Counted from the first letter of the stretch, positions 1 through 11,778 are shown. The stretch: 64,000 nt of DNA from Ottelia alismoides (GCA_037367405.1 JAZKJV010000156.1:1178001-1242000), one strand, 5' to 3'. The notes: generated by a model from the letters alone, not told the origin. Made by a program: numbers and translations.

Positions 1-780
1 GTCGTGCAGGTATCCCAGTCTGTAGAGGGGAGTTGACCGTTGCAGTTTCATCTCCTTGCCATTAAGGCATTAGAACAGTTATTTTTTTATGTTGACGGTG
101 GAATATATGATAGAAAGATGAGAGCGAGATGTTTCTGCTTGAGAGTAAGATTTCATCGGACTCCTTATTAGATTTGCACTGCGCGATGTAACATCTCCGA
201 TTACACTGAAAGTGAGTAATGTCCGAAGCCGCTGCCCCTTCGCCGCCCAGATCCTGCCCATCACCGCGCTGCCTCGACCACCGTGCCTCTCCCTTCGCGC
301 TCCAGCCGCCGAAGCCCGCGCGGCGGAGCGCCGTTCCCTCCGCGCGCGGGCCACCTCCTGCCTCCGGCCGCGTCCCACGCCGCCCGCTCCATCCGCGCGT
401 GGCTCCTCTGCCGACGCGGGCCGCGACCTCCCCGCGCAGGCTGCGCTCCGCTTTGCCGCTCCGCCTTCGGCCCCGTCCGGCGGGGGGCGGTGGTTGGCTG
501 GGAGGTCGGTTGAATTGGGGAGAGGGGTTGGGGGCATCTTTTGCAAATAAAAATAAATATCTGGGGTATTTTGGTCTTTTTTGACGGAAACCGTCAAGTA
601 TAACGGCTAAATCAAACGGACCCTAATATAGGGTTATGTCATGTAAGAGTTAAGCATTACTCGAGGTTTCTCATGTAATTCATGATTATACAGGGTTATG
701 ATTGAGATTGCAAAATTACTCAGGGTTATGGGTGTAATTATCCCAATATCAAATTATCATTTGAGACTCCAGTTTTTATG
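1..780. other. unassigned left-edge sequence with GC-rich core
   Basis: No recognisable gene or transposon protein. Positions 210-500 are extremely GC-rich and therefore open in several frames, which makes those frames weak evidence of coding. The right part (540-760) is AT-rich and holds a short inverted repeat (GACGGAAACCGTC near 583) and repeated GGGTTATG words near 632, 696 and 722. It could be a remnant of a host 5' region or of a DNA transposon. I cannot decide between these. It ends where leader-like sequence of the gag remnant starts. Confidence 0.3.
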
Positions 781-836
781 AGGACTGATAAAGTTCCTTG
801 CACTTTTACAAAGACAAATAGATTTTGAGGACTCGA

Positions 837-1694
837 TGGCACCACCGAAGGGAAAGGGCCCGCATGAGATCAACTCCATGATGTTGGTATCTATTCAGGC
901 CATCCACGCCTAGCTGATTGAGCATCCCAACATCCAGGCCGGATTATGTGATATGATCTTAGAGCTGAGGCATGACAACGGAGAGAGGAGAGAGGAGGAT
1001 GATCATATGAGAGCAGATGAGAGTACATGTGAATGGGGGAGCCGAGCAACCTAGAGTGGAGCCTAAACCCACACTGAGAGATGCTTATAACCCAAGCGCA
1101 GGACATGCTATGACATGGATTCAGATACATGCAGTTCATGGGCATTTCGAGCTTAAGCCCATTCTATTGCTCCCGATGTTCCATGGACACATTCACGAGG
1201 AGCCTTATATTCGCCTCCAGCAGTTTGATCGCATATGCAGTAATATCCGCTACCCTAACATCCCATTAGAGGTAGTGAAGATGACAACCTTCCCGTTGAA
1301 CTTCAAGGACAAGGCACTTTATTGGATCAACCATTTAGGAAAGGTTGTTATGTCTTGGGATGAGTTAAGATCCACCTTTCTAAGCAAGTACTATCCCCTT
1401 GAGTGTTTGAATCAAATGCGATCGTTGATAGCCAACTTCTCCCAGTTGTCCCATGAGCCTATTCATGAGGCATGGGAAAGGGATTTGATGGAGAAGTGCC
1501 CCCATAATGATATTCCCAAGACAAGCTTAGTGCAAAACTTTTTTGGGGAGTTGAGTTTTGAAAACCAGAGATTGGTAGATGCCGCTTGTGGGGGTTCTTA
1601 TTTCAATAAGGATGAGGATGTTCTATATCAGATATTTGAGGAGATGACAGAGAGTTCAACAGTACTCTCTTCTTTCCGTTCTTTCCAGAAGCAC
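837..1694 (+). pseudogene. Athila-type gag remnant, 5' half (element F)
   Basis: Frame starting ATGGCACCACCG at 837, with stops and shifts before a longer open stretch from 1017. The translation holds the Athila gag core in order: EEPYIRLQQF, FPLNFKDKALYWINHLGK, LSKYYPLECLNQ, EAWERDLMEKCPHNDIP and GGSYFNKDEDVLYQIFEEM. These match the same blocks in the other gags of this window but are clearly diverged, so F is a separate, older family. It stops at the insertion of element A and resumes at 30442 after the duplicated AGCAC. Gag is the structural capsid protein of the retrotransposon particle. This copy is dead: truncated at the C-terminal side and carrying in-frame stops near 910 and in the 1060-1110 stretch. 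Confidence 0.8.
1690..1694. repeat. target-site duplication of element A, left copy (AGCAC)
   Basis: AGCAC directly before the TGATGAAT start of the 5' LTR. The same five bases follow the 3' LTR at 30437-30441. Five bases is the usual duplication for Ty3/gypsy integrases. Confidence 0.9.
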
Positions 1695-4600
1695 TGATGA
1701 ATACACATTCATCACTCTTTATTCTTTTATTTTAGCTACAAAACCGTTGCAAAACATCATGTATATATGTGTAAATATCATAAATTGTCAAAATGCATGC
1801 ATTGTGTAAATAGCAATAATTAGCATGTTTTTGTGTATAAATAAAAGAATAAAGAAATAAAAGAAAAAGAGGGAAATATTTAGAATAAATATTGAGTGAC
1901 CTAATCCCAAGGGAGGGCTCAGCATGGGCCTGACCGCAAAAGAAACCAAGTAGAGAGAGATAGGGTAGCTCAATATAGTGTACAACCACCTATATATATA
2001 AATGAATTTATTTTCCTCTAAATAAAAATAAAAACGTGTTTTTGTTATTTTGTACATATTTATAAAAATAAAACTAAAATAAAAATGGAAAAAACAAAAG
2101 AAAAATAAAAATAAATAAAACCACTCTCATCAGTGTATATAGACCATGTACATAGAATAACATAAATATTTATTTTCTCCTTGTAAATAATCAATAAAAA
2201 TCCAATAAAAATATTTCTATATTCCATATTACATGGTGTAAATAAATAAAATAAAATCAGAAAAATAAAAATAAAATACAAAGAAAAATAATAAAAATAA
2301 TTTTCACCTTGTATATATACCATGTAAATATGTAAATAAAACTATTTATTTAACTTATAAAAATAAATCATAAAAATAAAATAAAAATACATTTTATTCC
2401 AAATTTTATGTTATAAATAAATAAAATATAAAATTAGAATAATTATATAAAAATAAATAATTAAAAATAAAAATAAAAAATCCTTTTATGTATATACCTA
2501 CATATAATAATAATATAATGTAAATACCTTATTTATTTTTCAAAAAAAAATAAATAAATAAAAATCACAAAAAAAATTTGAAAATAAATAAACATTTTTC
2601 ATGTTTAAAGTTTTTCAAAATAAAAGCATTTACTATTTTTAATTGAATTTCTAAAATATTAATAATTGGCGGCCTCCCAATGGTCCACGGGGGAACGTTG
2701 ACCCCTGGTCAACTCCCCCCCGGACCACTCGCCCGCAGATTTTGCTCCCGACCCGACTTCGCCTAATTTCCTAAGCATGATTCGATCACCATTTATGCAA
2801 ACCCCGGGTCTTGATTACACCTGAATCATCCCTGATCCACGCCCGGGGATTTGCCTAGGAGTCCGCGCTCCGAATCACTCTCCCGACCTCCTTTTTCTCG
2901 GACCCCTAGCAGTATATAGCCGACCTCCGCCACACCTTCTCACTCATCTTTGGCTCCGCCCCTTCATCCCAGGACCTCCATTCTCTTCCCCAGAGTGACA
3001 GTTGCGCGAGGAGAGTGTTGCAGTGAGGAGAGGGAGTCCCCAGCCACTAATCCAGCGAGACCATCACCGTGCACCGCCGCGAGGTGCGCCTAGCCTCGGA
3101 CCCCGACGTTTCCTTGAGGCCAAGATCCCCAGAGCTTCTCCTGCTCATCCCAAGTCGATATCCTCTATCAGGTATCCCCGATTCACCTTAGTTTCGCCAA
3201 ATTTCCGATTACGCCCAATTAGCATCGTCGGCAGTCGCCAGCTAATTCACATCATTTCACTCATCCAATCGATCATCGGACCACTGATTCACCTTCATGA
3301 GACTTCTCCCCACATTCTCCATCCATCCGATCAATTTGGTTCGCCCTGGAACCAAGAGTCGTGTCTCCTCCGCCGTCGCCTCACCGGAGACTCTGCTCTG
3401 CCCCATTCCGATCACCCATTTCACCCCTAACCGGGTCGAGGCACTTTGCCCTCGATCTAGGAGTTCTTCTGTGCCCTTTTTCAGGTCAAAGCGACCCATC
3501 TGAGGGTCCAGCAGTCCAAGCACAGGAGCTTGGCTCCTCCGCCGTCGCCGGAGCTCCCTAGAGCTTCTCGACCTCATCAGAGGAGCCCACCAGTTGCGGA
3601 TCTTCTCATCGATCACGTTCCACATCCCAGCAACCGAAGAGGAGGTCTCCCCCGCGCGCACGGAGCCGGCGAAGTTCACCGACGAGCTGTTCTTGGAGCA
3701 TCTCCAGTAGCCGTCCGATCAACCCCCAGCTCTAGTTGCGATCGTGACCGTCCGTTCACGCGAGATATATACCGTCAGCTCTATCAGGGTTGATCTGGAC
3801 CGTCCATCCAGACGAAGAGGCACCTTATATCCAGCACCGTACGATCTACACGTGGCACCTTCCTCGCCGTCGACCCAGCGAAGGGTTAGCCGCATCCCCT
3901 CACTGTGAGATCCTCCACATGGCAAGCCTTCAGCCCTCCGCTTTTAATAAGGGGTATTTGCACTTAGGCCCCTCTGTTTATTGCATTTATAGTTTAACCC
4001 TGTAAATATTTTAGTTAGTTGTTTTTATTTTGGAACAATTGCAGTTATGACCTTGGACTTTTCTTTATTTGCATTATAACCCCTGTGTGTGTGAGCCACG
4101 TGCTTCGACACGTGAGGATTTGGACATTTTGCACTTTTTATCCTATGTTTCCTGAGTGTTATTGAATGATCTTTTATAAATAGGAATTACAACCATACCC
4201 CTCCGTGCCTGGACCACATGCCTTGCGCGTGTTTTGTGGGATTTTTGCATTCCAGACCCTGCATTTTAATTGCTTGTTATTGTTTAGTCCTGGAACTATG
4301 TTTTATTTGCATTTAGGTCCTTAATTGCTGTGTGCCTTGTTTTTATTAAATAAAATAGCAAATTAAATTCAAATTAGGTGAAATTTGGATACGTGGCTCT
4401 TGCCACTGTGTAAAAATTTCCCTAAGCTTTTGGGATATTTTTGATGCTTTTTGATATTTTTAAAAAATTCATAAACAGTAATTTTTGGTACTGTCTGATT
4501 TAGAAAATCAAAGAAAAATATAAAAATTTGTCTAAAAATTCTAAAAATTAGGGATAGTTAGTTTTAATGTCTTTTAATTTATGTCAAATTTTCGTGCTTT

Positions 4601-5277
4601 TTGGACTTATAAAAACCTTAAAAATTTAAAAACTCTAAAAATCTTATAAAAATTCTAGAAAATTCTATAAAAATCAAAAAATATAAACTCTTTTTCAGTA
4701 GCTTAGTTTTTGTTTATAATTTTCGTAAAAATTGCCTCTAGACTTTTATAGATCCATTTTATATTTTTAATGGATCTTTGAAGTCTGGCTGTACAGTGAC
4801 TCTTATTTTTCTCCTTTCTGGATTTTTAGAAAATTGTATAAAAATTAGAAAAATCTGAAAAATTCACCAAAAACACTATAAACATTAAAAACACAAAAAC
4901 ATTTTTATTTGAATTTTTTGAGTATTTTTGTATGTTTAAATAATTTGTTGAAGTTGCTTGTTTCCTCCTTTCTTTATAATTAAAAAAGCCAAAAAAATTT
5001 AAAAATACTAAAAAATCCACCAAAAATATTTTCTCTTTATTTTATTGATTTTTGACTACTTCGTAGGCCGCAAGGTCAACTCGTGCTCTCTGAGTCCGAC
5101 CATGGTCGCTATACCAGGTTAATAAATTAGCGAGGATCGCTTTTTGTTTTTGATTGCTTTATATCTCTGATTGGTGGTTCTTTTATTTTCTTGATTGATC
5201 GAAACACAAGTGATTGAGGTCGCAACAACCTGAGTAATTTATCTGCCTTAGTCGGTCGATTATTTTTGTGGTCATCA
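1695..5277 (+). repeat. Element A 5' LTR (3583 bp)
   Basis: Starts with the terminal palindrome TGATGAAT-ACAC-ATTCATCA and ends GTGGTCATCA, followed by GAA and the PBS. The first kilobase is A/T-rich low-complexity sequence. About 2650-3900 is GC-rich with a TATA box at 2913. The rest is again AT-rich. Block 3719-3935 holds repeated CCGTCxGATC and CACGTGGC-like words. Open frames in the GC-rich part (for example 3002-3430) are not kept between LTR families and are not called as genes. Confidence 0.95.
2913..2919 (+). promoter_or_regulatory. TATA box of element A 5' LTR
   Basis: TATATAG in GC-rich flanks, with a pyrimidine-rich stretch about 25-40 bases downstream suited to the transcript start, which would mark the U3/R border. 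In the 3' LTR the equivalent at 28073 reads CATATAG, so one copy has lost the first T. Equivalent boxes exist in all other LTRs of the window. Confidence 0.6.
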
Positions 5278-5280
5278 GAA

Positions 5281-5298
5281 TGGCGACGTTGCCAGGGA
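5281..5298 (+). other. Element A primer-binding site (tRNA-Asp, decayed)
   Basis: TGGCGACGTTGCCAGGGA lies three bases after the LTR end. The perfect site in element E is TGGCGCCGTTGCCGGGGA, the complement of the plant tRNA-Asp 3' end including CCA. This copy differs at two positions. The site primes minus-strand cDNA synthesis. Confidence 0.9.
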
Positions 5299-6906
5299 GC
5301 ACGACTTAGTAGTCATTTTTTGATTTTTGTTTTCTTTTATTTTTCATGGTTTTCCGCGGCTTTTCTTTCGTCTGCGGCTTTTCGTGGCTTTTTGTTTCTC
5401 TTTTGTTTCCATTTTCTTTTATTTTATTTTATTTTTGTTTTATTTTTGTCCATTTTGTGTGTTTATTTTTATTTTTGCATATAGCTTGTTTTATTTTATC
5501 TGTCTTGTTTTATTTTTATAATAATCTGGTCTGATCACTTCTCTTTATTTTCTTGCAAGGGCCCGAGGACCGAGGCGACTCTTCTTGAAGAGACGACACA
5601 GCCACGGGAGTCGGAGGTGGCTCTTTTCTACATAGAGCCGCAGGAGGACGCAAGGAACCGAGCAGGAGTGCGGGAGCCGCGGAATAGCCGCGTAGATAGC
5701 CGTAGAGTAGCTTAGATTTATTTTCAGCAGACTTTTATTAATTGTAATAATACAGGGACCTGGACAGACACTTGGTAGATTTCGGGGTCTGTTTCATCGA
5801 GCACCGGTGTGGTCGGGAGACCTCACTGAGTTTTTCGTGGTTTTTCGCGGTTTTGACCATTTATTTACTGCCCTTTGATTTACGTGGTTTTCAGCCCTAG
5901 CTTAGGATTTTTACTGATTGCGATGTAATAATTAGGGTCGACACACCTAATAATTTGCCTGTACCTATTAAACCGTAATTGGACCAAAATAAAATCAATA
6001 AGAAAAGACTACTTGGTCACTTGAGGGGTCCCGAGCCGCTAGAGGTCGTATATAGCACTAGCAGGACCCATTGTAGCGGGCACCGATCAGCATCTGAGAC
6101 CGGACACCGACCCCTCTTGTTGACCACTTCGCCATCTGTTCTCTCGTGTAGAACTGCTTTGCTTAGGATCGATTTTCCGCGTGCATCATATAGGTAGTTT
6201 ATATTCAGTCTTTTATTTATGCGCGGATCACTCTGCATGTAGACTGCTGGAGTCAGGTACGCATTTCTTACTCTGCATGCATCATTGATTTCCCGCGCAT
6301 CGACTTTTTTCGTTTTCTCCCCCCGTTTTTGGACTTAAAATAATCAGGAGAATCGAAAAATTCGTTAGGCGTTGTTTGATTTGAAAAATATCTAAAAAAC
6401 AAAAACCATAAAATTTGGGACTGCTAAACAAACTCGACCCTAAACGACACTTCACCTAAAAATCTGTCTTGGGGAGAGCAACCCCCTCATTGTCTGGTTT
6501 GATTACGCGAGAGAGTGACCCGCACCCTAGGGTAGAGCCATATCTGACCCCTTTCAGACTACTGCTTATGGGCTAGTCGTTCTCTAGTGAGGATCGCTCC
6601 GGTCTCCGGTAAAGCGGGCCGCGATATCCTTAACAGAGCGAGCTGATCGGGTAGCCGGTAAATGGTCCACAGCTTGTACTGACTGGGAAAGATCTAGTTC
6701 GGGATCGGGACAGTCTCCTGGGGGAGTCGGATTCCTAACAGGTCACGTAACCGCTCTTATATCCTGACATGATCACCTAAATAAAATTGACAAGATAATT
6801 GATCGAACCCTTACAGTCTTCAGCTCGTGTTGAGTAGGTGAAATTGGGGTTTGTTTGCTCATCGTGGTTATTTCCAGATCTCATCCGCCAGACTCGCTAG
6901 ATCGAG
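5299..6906 (+). other. Element A untranslated leader
   Basis: Non-coding between PBS and gag. It begins with T-rich sequence and CGCGGCTTTT-like words. Three blocks are shared with elements B and E: GATTTTCCGCGTGCATC near 6170 and its relative near 6290; 6470-6545, with GGGAGAGCAACCCC followed by a GAGAGAG/CGCACCCTAGG/TAGAGCC run; and 6785-6860, with AATTGACAAGATAATTGATC and a later GGGTTTGTTTG. The conservation in a non-coding leader suggests packaging or translation-control roles (inference). An in-frame TAG just upstream of 6907 supports the gag start there. Confidence 0.75.
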
Positions 6907-9081
6907 ATGATGGGCAGGAGGTCCCTTAGGCAGCCTCTGGCTGCACCGCTTGACTGCACTCCTGCCTGTTCATCTAGGTTGGTTCGTGAGAGCTCAGACC
7001 CGCTCTCCGAACCCGAGTTCGATTCTGCCCTGTTCCCCCTTGACCACCCTTCTTCTATTCCCGAGATGCCCGTGCCAGATGAGAGACAACAGGCAGATTT
7101 ATCGGCACCTGAGTTTGGGTCTTTTGCCTTATCAGAGACCATGGCCAGCAGCGAGGATCGCACCGAGGGTCAGAGAGCAGAGACGACTACGTACGTACTG
7201 GAACAGGGTGCGATCAACACCACCATGTTAGCTTCCCTCGAGACCATGCAGATACAGATACAAGATCAGGGAGCTTTCATGGTAGAGATGAGGAGAGAGA
7301 TGGAGCAGATGAGAGCCGACCGCGAGCAGCGCAGGCCCGGAGACGGACCACAGAGACACGACGAGCCGGCAGCAGCCGCCACCACCGTAGCAGTCGCCGC
7401 AGCAGCAGCAGCAGCAGAGCCGAGGCCGATGCGGGAGTTGCACAACCCCGGATCGACGCTGACGCACTGGTGGGTAGTACTTCCAGCGATAGTGGGGGAC
7501 TTCAAGTTCCCCCGAACACACTTCAGCTCCTACTCCGCTTCCACGGGCTCGCCACTGAGGAACCACATCTACATCTCCAGGAGTTTGAGATGATCAGCAG
7601 CACCATCCACGATCGTCAGGTGGACGAGGACACTATTCGGATGATTGCATTTCCATTCTCCCTCGCCGACAGAGCACTTGAACAAGTACTATCCACACCT
7701 GGGAGCAGCTCCGCACCGAGTACTTGAACAAGTACTATCCACTCGGGCGGACCAATGCAGCGAGGGCCCTGATTAGTAACTTCTCCATGCTCCCCAACGA
7801 GCAGTTTCACGAGGCATGGGAGAGGTTCAGAGAGCTGACTGACAGATGCCCGCACCACGACATCGCGAAGCCGAACCTCGTGCAGAACTTCTTATACGGG
7901 TTGACACCAGAGATGCATGGCCTGGTGAACGCTTCTTGTGGCGGTTCCTACTTCGCCAAGGATGAGGATCAGGTCTGGGCCATCTACGAGGAAATGGCCG
8001 AGAACTATACAGTGATGTCCCAGACCCGATTCTACACTCAGGGACGTCCACAACCACAACCACAGACCGTGCAGTACCAAAGGATAGCACGGGTCGACGC
8101 CGCTCCTTCCACTTCGTCAGCGGAAGCCGCACGGGCCGCGTCCACAGCCGCCGACATGGGCATCATCAGCGAGAAGCTGGACCGGATGGAGATGATAGAG
8201 AAGAAGCAGTGCCAGAGTATATCTCAGATGGATCAGATGGCACAGATGCTGAGTGATCTGAAGACACATGTCATGTGTCTCCAAGAGGCACAGAGGGCTT
8301 CTCAGCCCCGTCTTCAGGCACGAGGAGATCCGAGCAGCAGTGGCGGCTCGTCCCAGCGCTCCAGTCAGCCTAGACAGGTTCACCTTGTACATGCGGAGCC
8401 ATACCAGTAGCCACAGCCGTACTACCAAACGCCACCATCCCCAAACACTCAGATGTTGGTCTATCAGCCAGATCAACCCCTGCCAGTACTCCCCCACCCA
8501 CCTACGAGCAGGAGCCGTTGATGGAAGTCAACGGGATTTGGTACAACCGCCCCCAGCCTGGTATCCGACGAGACCATCCTGGATTCTGCTGGTCAGCTAG
8601 AGGCACCAGTTCCCAGCAGCAACCTCCAGTTCAGGGTTGCTAGTATGGCCAGCAACATGAGCATCACCAGCAGCCCCAACCCCCAATTCACCACCAGCAG
8701 CAGTCATCCCAGCCACAACACCAGTATGGTCATCGTCCCTATCAGCAGGGACAATCTTGGAGGCGAGAGCAGCCTCAACAGTATCATCCCCAGCAGTACC
8801 CCTCTCACCCGCACCAGCAGCAGCAGCCTCACTACCAGCGAGGCCACCCGTCAGGTTCTCAAGGGCTGACCTATGAGAACCATGCCTTGGACGATCTAGC
8901 CCGTCTCATGACCGAGCAGCAGGCTACCTTCAGACGGGAGATGGATGAGTTCCGCCAGGAGATGCGGGAGATCGTGAGAGGGAAGGCCACCATCCCTGCC
9001 CAGATCAAGCCGAACTCGAACAATCTGAAGAGGAAATCTGAGCAGGTAGATTTCATAGAGCTTGCCACTCCTAGTGATTAA
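6907..9081 (+). pseudogene. gag: Element A gag (Athila type), broken
   Basis: Starts with ATGATGGGC at 6907 (MMGRRSLRQPLAAPL), the start shared with element E. Order: variable N-terminus, coiled-coil-prone MRREMEQMRADREQ, Ala-rich run, LHNPGSTLTHWWVVLPA, the capsid-like core (HLQEFEMISST, then NKYYPLGRTNAARAL, EAWERFRELTDRCPHHD, GGSYFAKDEDQVWAIYEEM), a Q/P-rich tail, and MTEQQATFRREMDEFRQEMREIVRGK. Breaks: a frameshift near 7515-7560; a local rearrangement at 7676-7742 where a 21-nt piece is duplicated in place of the normal TWLKHLGK region; a CAG-to-TAG stop at 8408-8410; more shifts in the Q-rich tail; and a stop at 9079-9081 where E reads on. There is no zinc knuckle. Confidence 0.88.
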
Positions 9082-9680
9082 TTTGTGATATGTCTGCATA
9101 TCTGTTTGATACTGATTTTGTTACACTTAGGAGCGGTAGGATGCCAGCAGGAGGCGCCTCGTCTGAGCGACGTCTCCATGTCACTTCCAGAGCGCCAGGC
9201 GAGGAGGAGCGTGGTACTGATGCCGCGAGAGATGATGACGGTGGTGCTGATGCCACCATGGATGTTGATCCCGTCGACGGTACTGAGGTCGTCACTTCAC
9301 CAGTTGGAGGAGGTGGTGCTGATGCCACCACAGTTGCTGAGCTAGAGCGCGGTACTGATGCCGCGAGTCGACATGCCGAGGGAGGTACTGAGGCCACCAT
9401 TCCCAGTTCTGCTAGTCCTGTAGTCTTTCCGTCTGTACATGTATCTCAGGACTTTTCTGGTAATAAAGGAAAGGGTTTATTTTATTCTGATCCACCTGTG
9501 GTGCTTGATGATGTATGTGTGGATTCTGCCGTGCTTGAGCAACCTAGACCCTCTCCTAGTCCTTCATCTGAGAAGGACCCTGTAGTCCCCTTTCCTAGAG
9601 CACTCCATTTGGGTAAGGGGCAGGAAAAAAAATCCCAAAAAGAATCAGCAGGTAGAGTTCAGCCAGCAGATGATCGATAG
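9082..9680 (+). pseudogene. Element A gag-protease linker with GGTDA microrepeats
   Basis: Low-complexity linker, open from 9090 (FDTDFVTLRSGRMPAGGA), carrying six degenerate units that read GG(T/A)(D/E)A(T/A) or RGTDAA. At DNA level the unit is a 15-base word like GGTACTGATGCCGCG, spaced 30-40 bases apart between about 9212 and 9400. It is followed by SPSSEKDPVVPFPRALHLGKG, also present in E and C. The block appears at the same place in all three autonomous-type elements, so it is a genuine segment of the polyprotein, perhaps a flexible spacer. The frame is lost near 9640 relative to the downstream protease. Confidence 0.7.
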
Positions 9681-10527
9681 ATTCCATATCCAGCTGACTC
9701 TCCAGGAGGCCTTGGAGCACATCCCTCTACTCTAGAGATCACTCAGAGACAGGACCACAGTCAGGAGGAAGAGGAGGAACCATCAGTCTGAGATCCATGT
9801 GCTCACTCGAGCCACTTGTTTCGTGATTCAGAACTGTCCGCCGGCCAAGAGGCCAGATTCAGGAGCCCCGTATGTCAGATGCCACATCCATGAGCAGAGC
9901 TTCGACTGCACTCTATTAGACTGCAGTTCTTCGATCAACCTACTTCCGGCAGCCCTTCTCGACCGGTTCGAGTTGGGCACTCTACGACAGAGCAGGACGG
10001 TCCTTCAGTTTGCTGATTGATCTGTCAAGAGGCCGAAGGGGTTGCTGAAGGACGTTGTCATCACGATTCAGGGCCTGAAATTCCCCGTGGACTTCATTGT
10101 GTTGGACATGGAGATCCCTGAGTTTGTGACCGATACCCCCATCATTTTAGGACGCCCGTTCTTGGCCACAGCCAAGGCGGTGACCGACCATGATAGAGGG
10201 AAGGTATACTTTCGTGTCGAGGGCGAGAGTATACAAATAGAGACGGTCGAGGACACTAGAGCCAGAGATTCAGCTTGCTCAGAGCCGATCACAGATTCAG
10301 AGCAGATGAAAGAGTCAGAGCGAGACATCTACCAGGACTGCGATTTTGTGATTACAGATGATGAGGCAGTTTGGGAAGATCCAATCGCACATGCCATCCT
10401 CTCACCTTCAGAGTTCGCTGATGCAGAGATGCCAGCAGAGGAGAGCTTGGATAGCGCATTCCTGGTCCAGGATACTTGTCAGGCAGCAGACCCAGTTCTT
10501 GACCGCGGGACAGATTTTTGTGGGTAA
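9681..10527 (+). pseudogene. Element A retropepsin (protease), catalytic motif lost
   Basis: Encodes EFSQQMIDRFHIQLTLQEALEHIPLL (with stops), then ATCFVIQN, VRCHIHEQSFDCTLLDCSSSINLLPAALLDRFELG, QFAD-stop-SVKRPKGLL and TPIILGRPFLATAKAVTD. Athila proteases have the active site LDSGSS. Here it is LDCSSS, so the catalytic DSG is gone. A stop interrupts at 10018-10020. The tail after the protease is acidic (DCDFVITDDEAVWEDP). The frame ends in TAA at 10525-10527, just before element B. In E the homologous region continues with a GGTDAT unit toward RT. Confidence 0.85.
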
Positions 10528-10532
10528 GATAC
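10528..10532. repeat. target-site duplication of element B, left copy (GATAC)
   Basis: GATAC immediately before TGATGAATCTCG. Repeated exactly at 21635-21639 after the 3' LTR. It marks B as an insertion into element A between the protease and RT regions. Confidence 0.95.
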
Positions 10533-11398
10533 TGATGAATCTCGTATTCATCACTCTAAATCTCATTTATTAAGCTCAAATCCCTTAAAATCAACAGCAT
10601 TCTTGCATCTATTTTGCATAATTATCATTCATGCATGTTTCCATAAGAATTGCATTTTAGCACAAAAATCTGCACAAAATAAGAAGCCAAAAATCCAAGC
10701 CAAAATGACCTGTAAATAAGCCTAACTTCCCGGATTTTTAACACATTCATGCTAACTCCGAATAACTCAAAACCACTTCCACTGTGTACATATCACTAAC
10801 AAGAATAAAGGAAAAATACAAAAAAATAACTAACCCAAATAAGTGGACCAAAAACCCAAACCCTAATTTCAGGATTTTCGGACTAAAAGCCACATATCTT
10901 CTCCATCCAGTGTCCGATTTAATACTACTCACTTTTGAACTAATGTGCATTCAATTACCTTCAAAACAAGACCAAGTTCAAGTGAATCGGAGCTCATATG
11001 TGAAAGTTGGGTTTTGGGCCTCTTTTGTACATTGTATATTTCCGCGGTTTTGACCTTGTATTTTATGTATATATTTTCTTAATCAATAAAAATCCAAAAA
11101 AAATTAGAATTAAGTGTCTTTTATTTATCTTTGATTTTTCCATATTTTTCCGGATTTTTATATTGTTTAAAAATGACATAAAAATTATAAAACCCAAAAA
11201 TCAAGGTATTCTATGTACATAGAATACCCCAAAAATTCACTTTGTGCAAATGATCGAGTTTGGCTTTGATGTCTTCATGAAAGTTGTAGATCTCATCGAT
11301 ACGAGAAACTTTCGTGAAGAAACTTTTTCGATCCGAGGTCGTTTACTATTTATTTTCGATTTTACAAGATAATTATTTTCTGAATTTTCTGGTGCTGA

Positions 11399-11596
11399 CA
11401 CGTGGCAGCACCTGGTGCCGCCGCGTGTCAGCCATTTTTGGCACTTTTATATATTCGTTTCATAAAAAAAAATTAAATACGAACCACGTGCATCGCACGT
11501 GCCTCCCCAGGCACGTGCTCCGCACGTGCCTCCACGGTCCCCATCTCGCTGCCACGTGGCGCAACGGACACCGTCCGATCACGTGCGATCGGACGG
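11399..11596 (+). promoter_or_regulatory. G-box-rich upstream promoter region of element B 5' LTR
   Basis: Seven CACGTG cores at 11399, 11485, 11496, 11512, 11523, 11553 and 11580, all upstream of the TATA box. The last is in a perfect palindrome: CCGTCCGATC at 11571-11580 and GATCGGACGG at 11587-11596. A second inverted repeat (GCTGACACGTGGC with its complement about 10 bases on) starts near 11394 and is perfect in the 3' LTR copy. CACGTG is the core bound by plant bZIP and bHLH factors (established). Regulation by them here is inference. Confidence 0.55.
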
Positions 11597-11778
11597 CACC
11601 TGTGCGTCGTCCTCCTCCGCCCCCCTTTCCCAAAAATTGCCGCCCGCGATTTTCTCCGCCATCGTCGCCGCGCATCTCGCGGCCAAATCTCGCCGCCCCC
11701 CCCGCGTATCCTCCTGATCCCCAATCAGATCAATCCCGCCGTCAACCCACCTTCCATCTCCGAACGAGACCCCAACCC

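Noticed and set aside
79..597. 172-codon minus-strand frame
   Set aside because: Overlaps equally long open frames on the other strand in a GC-rich island. The translation is Ala/Arg low complexity with no recognisable domain.
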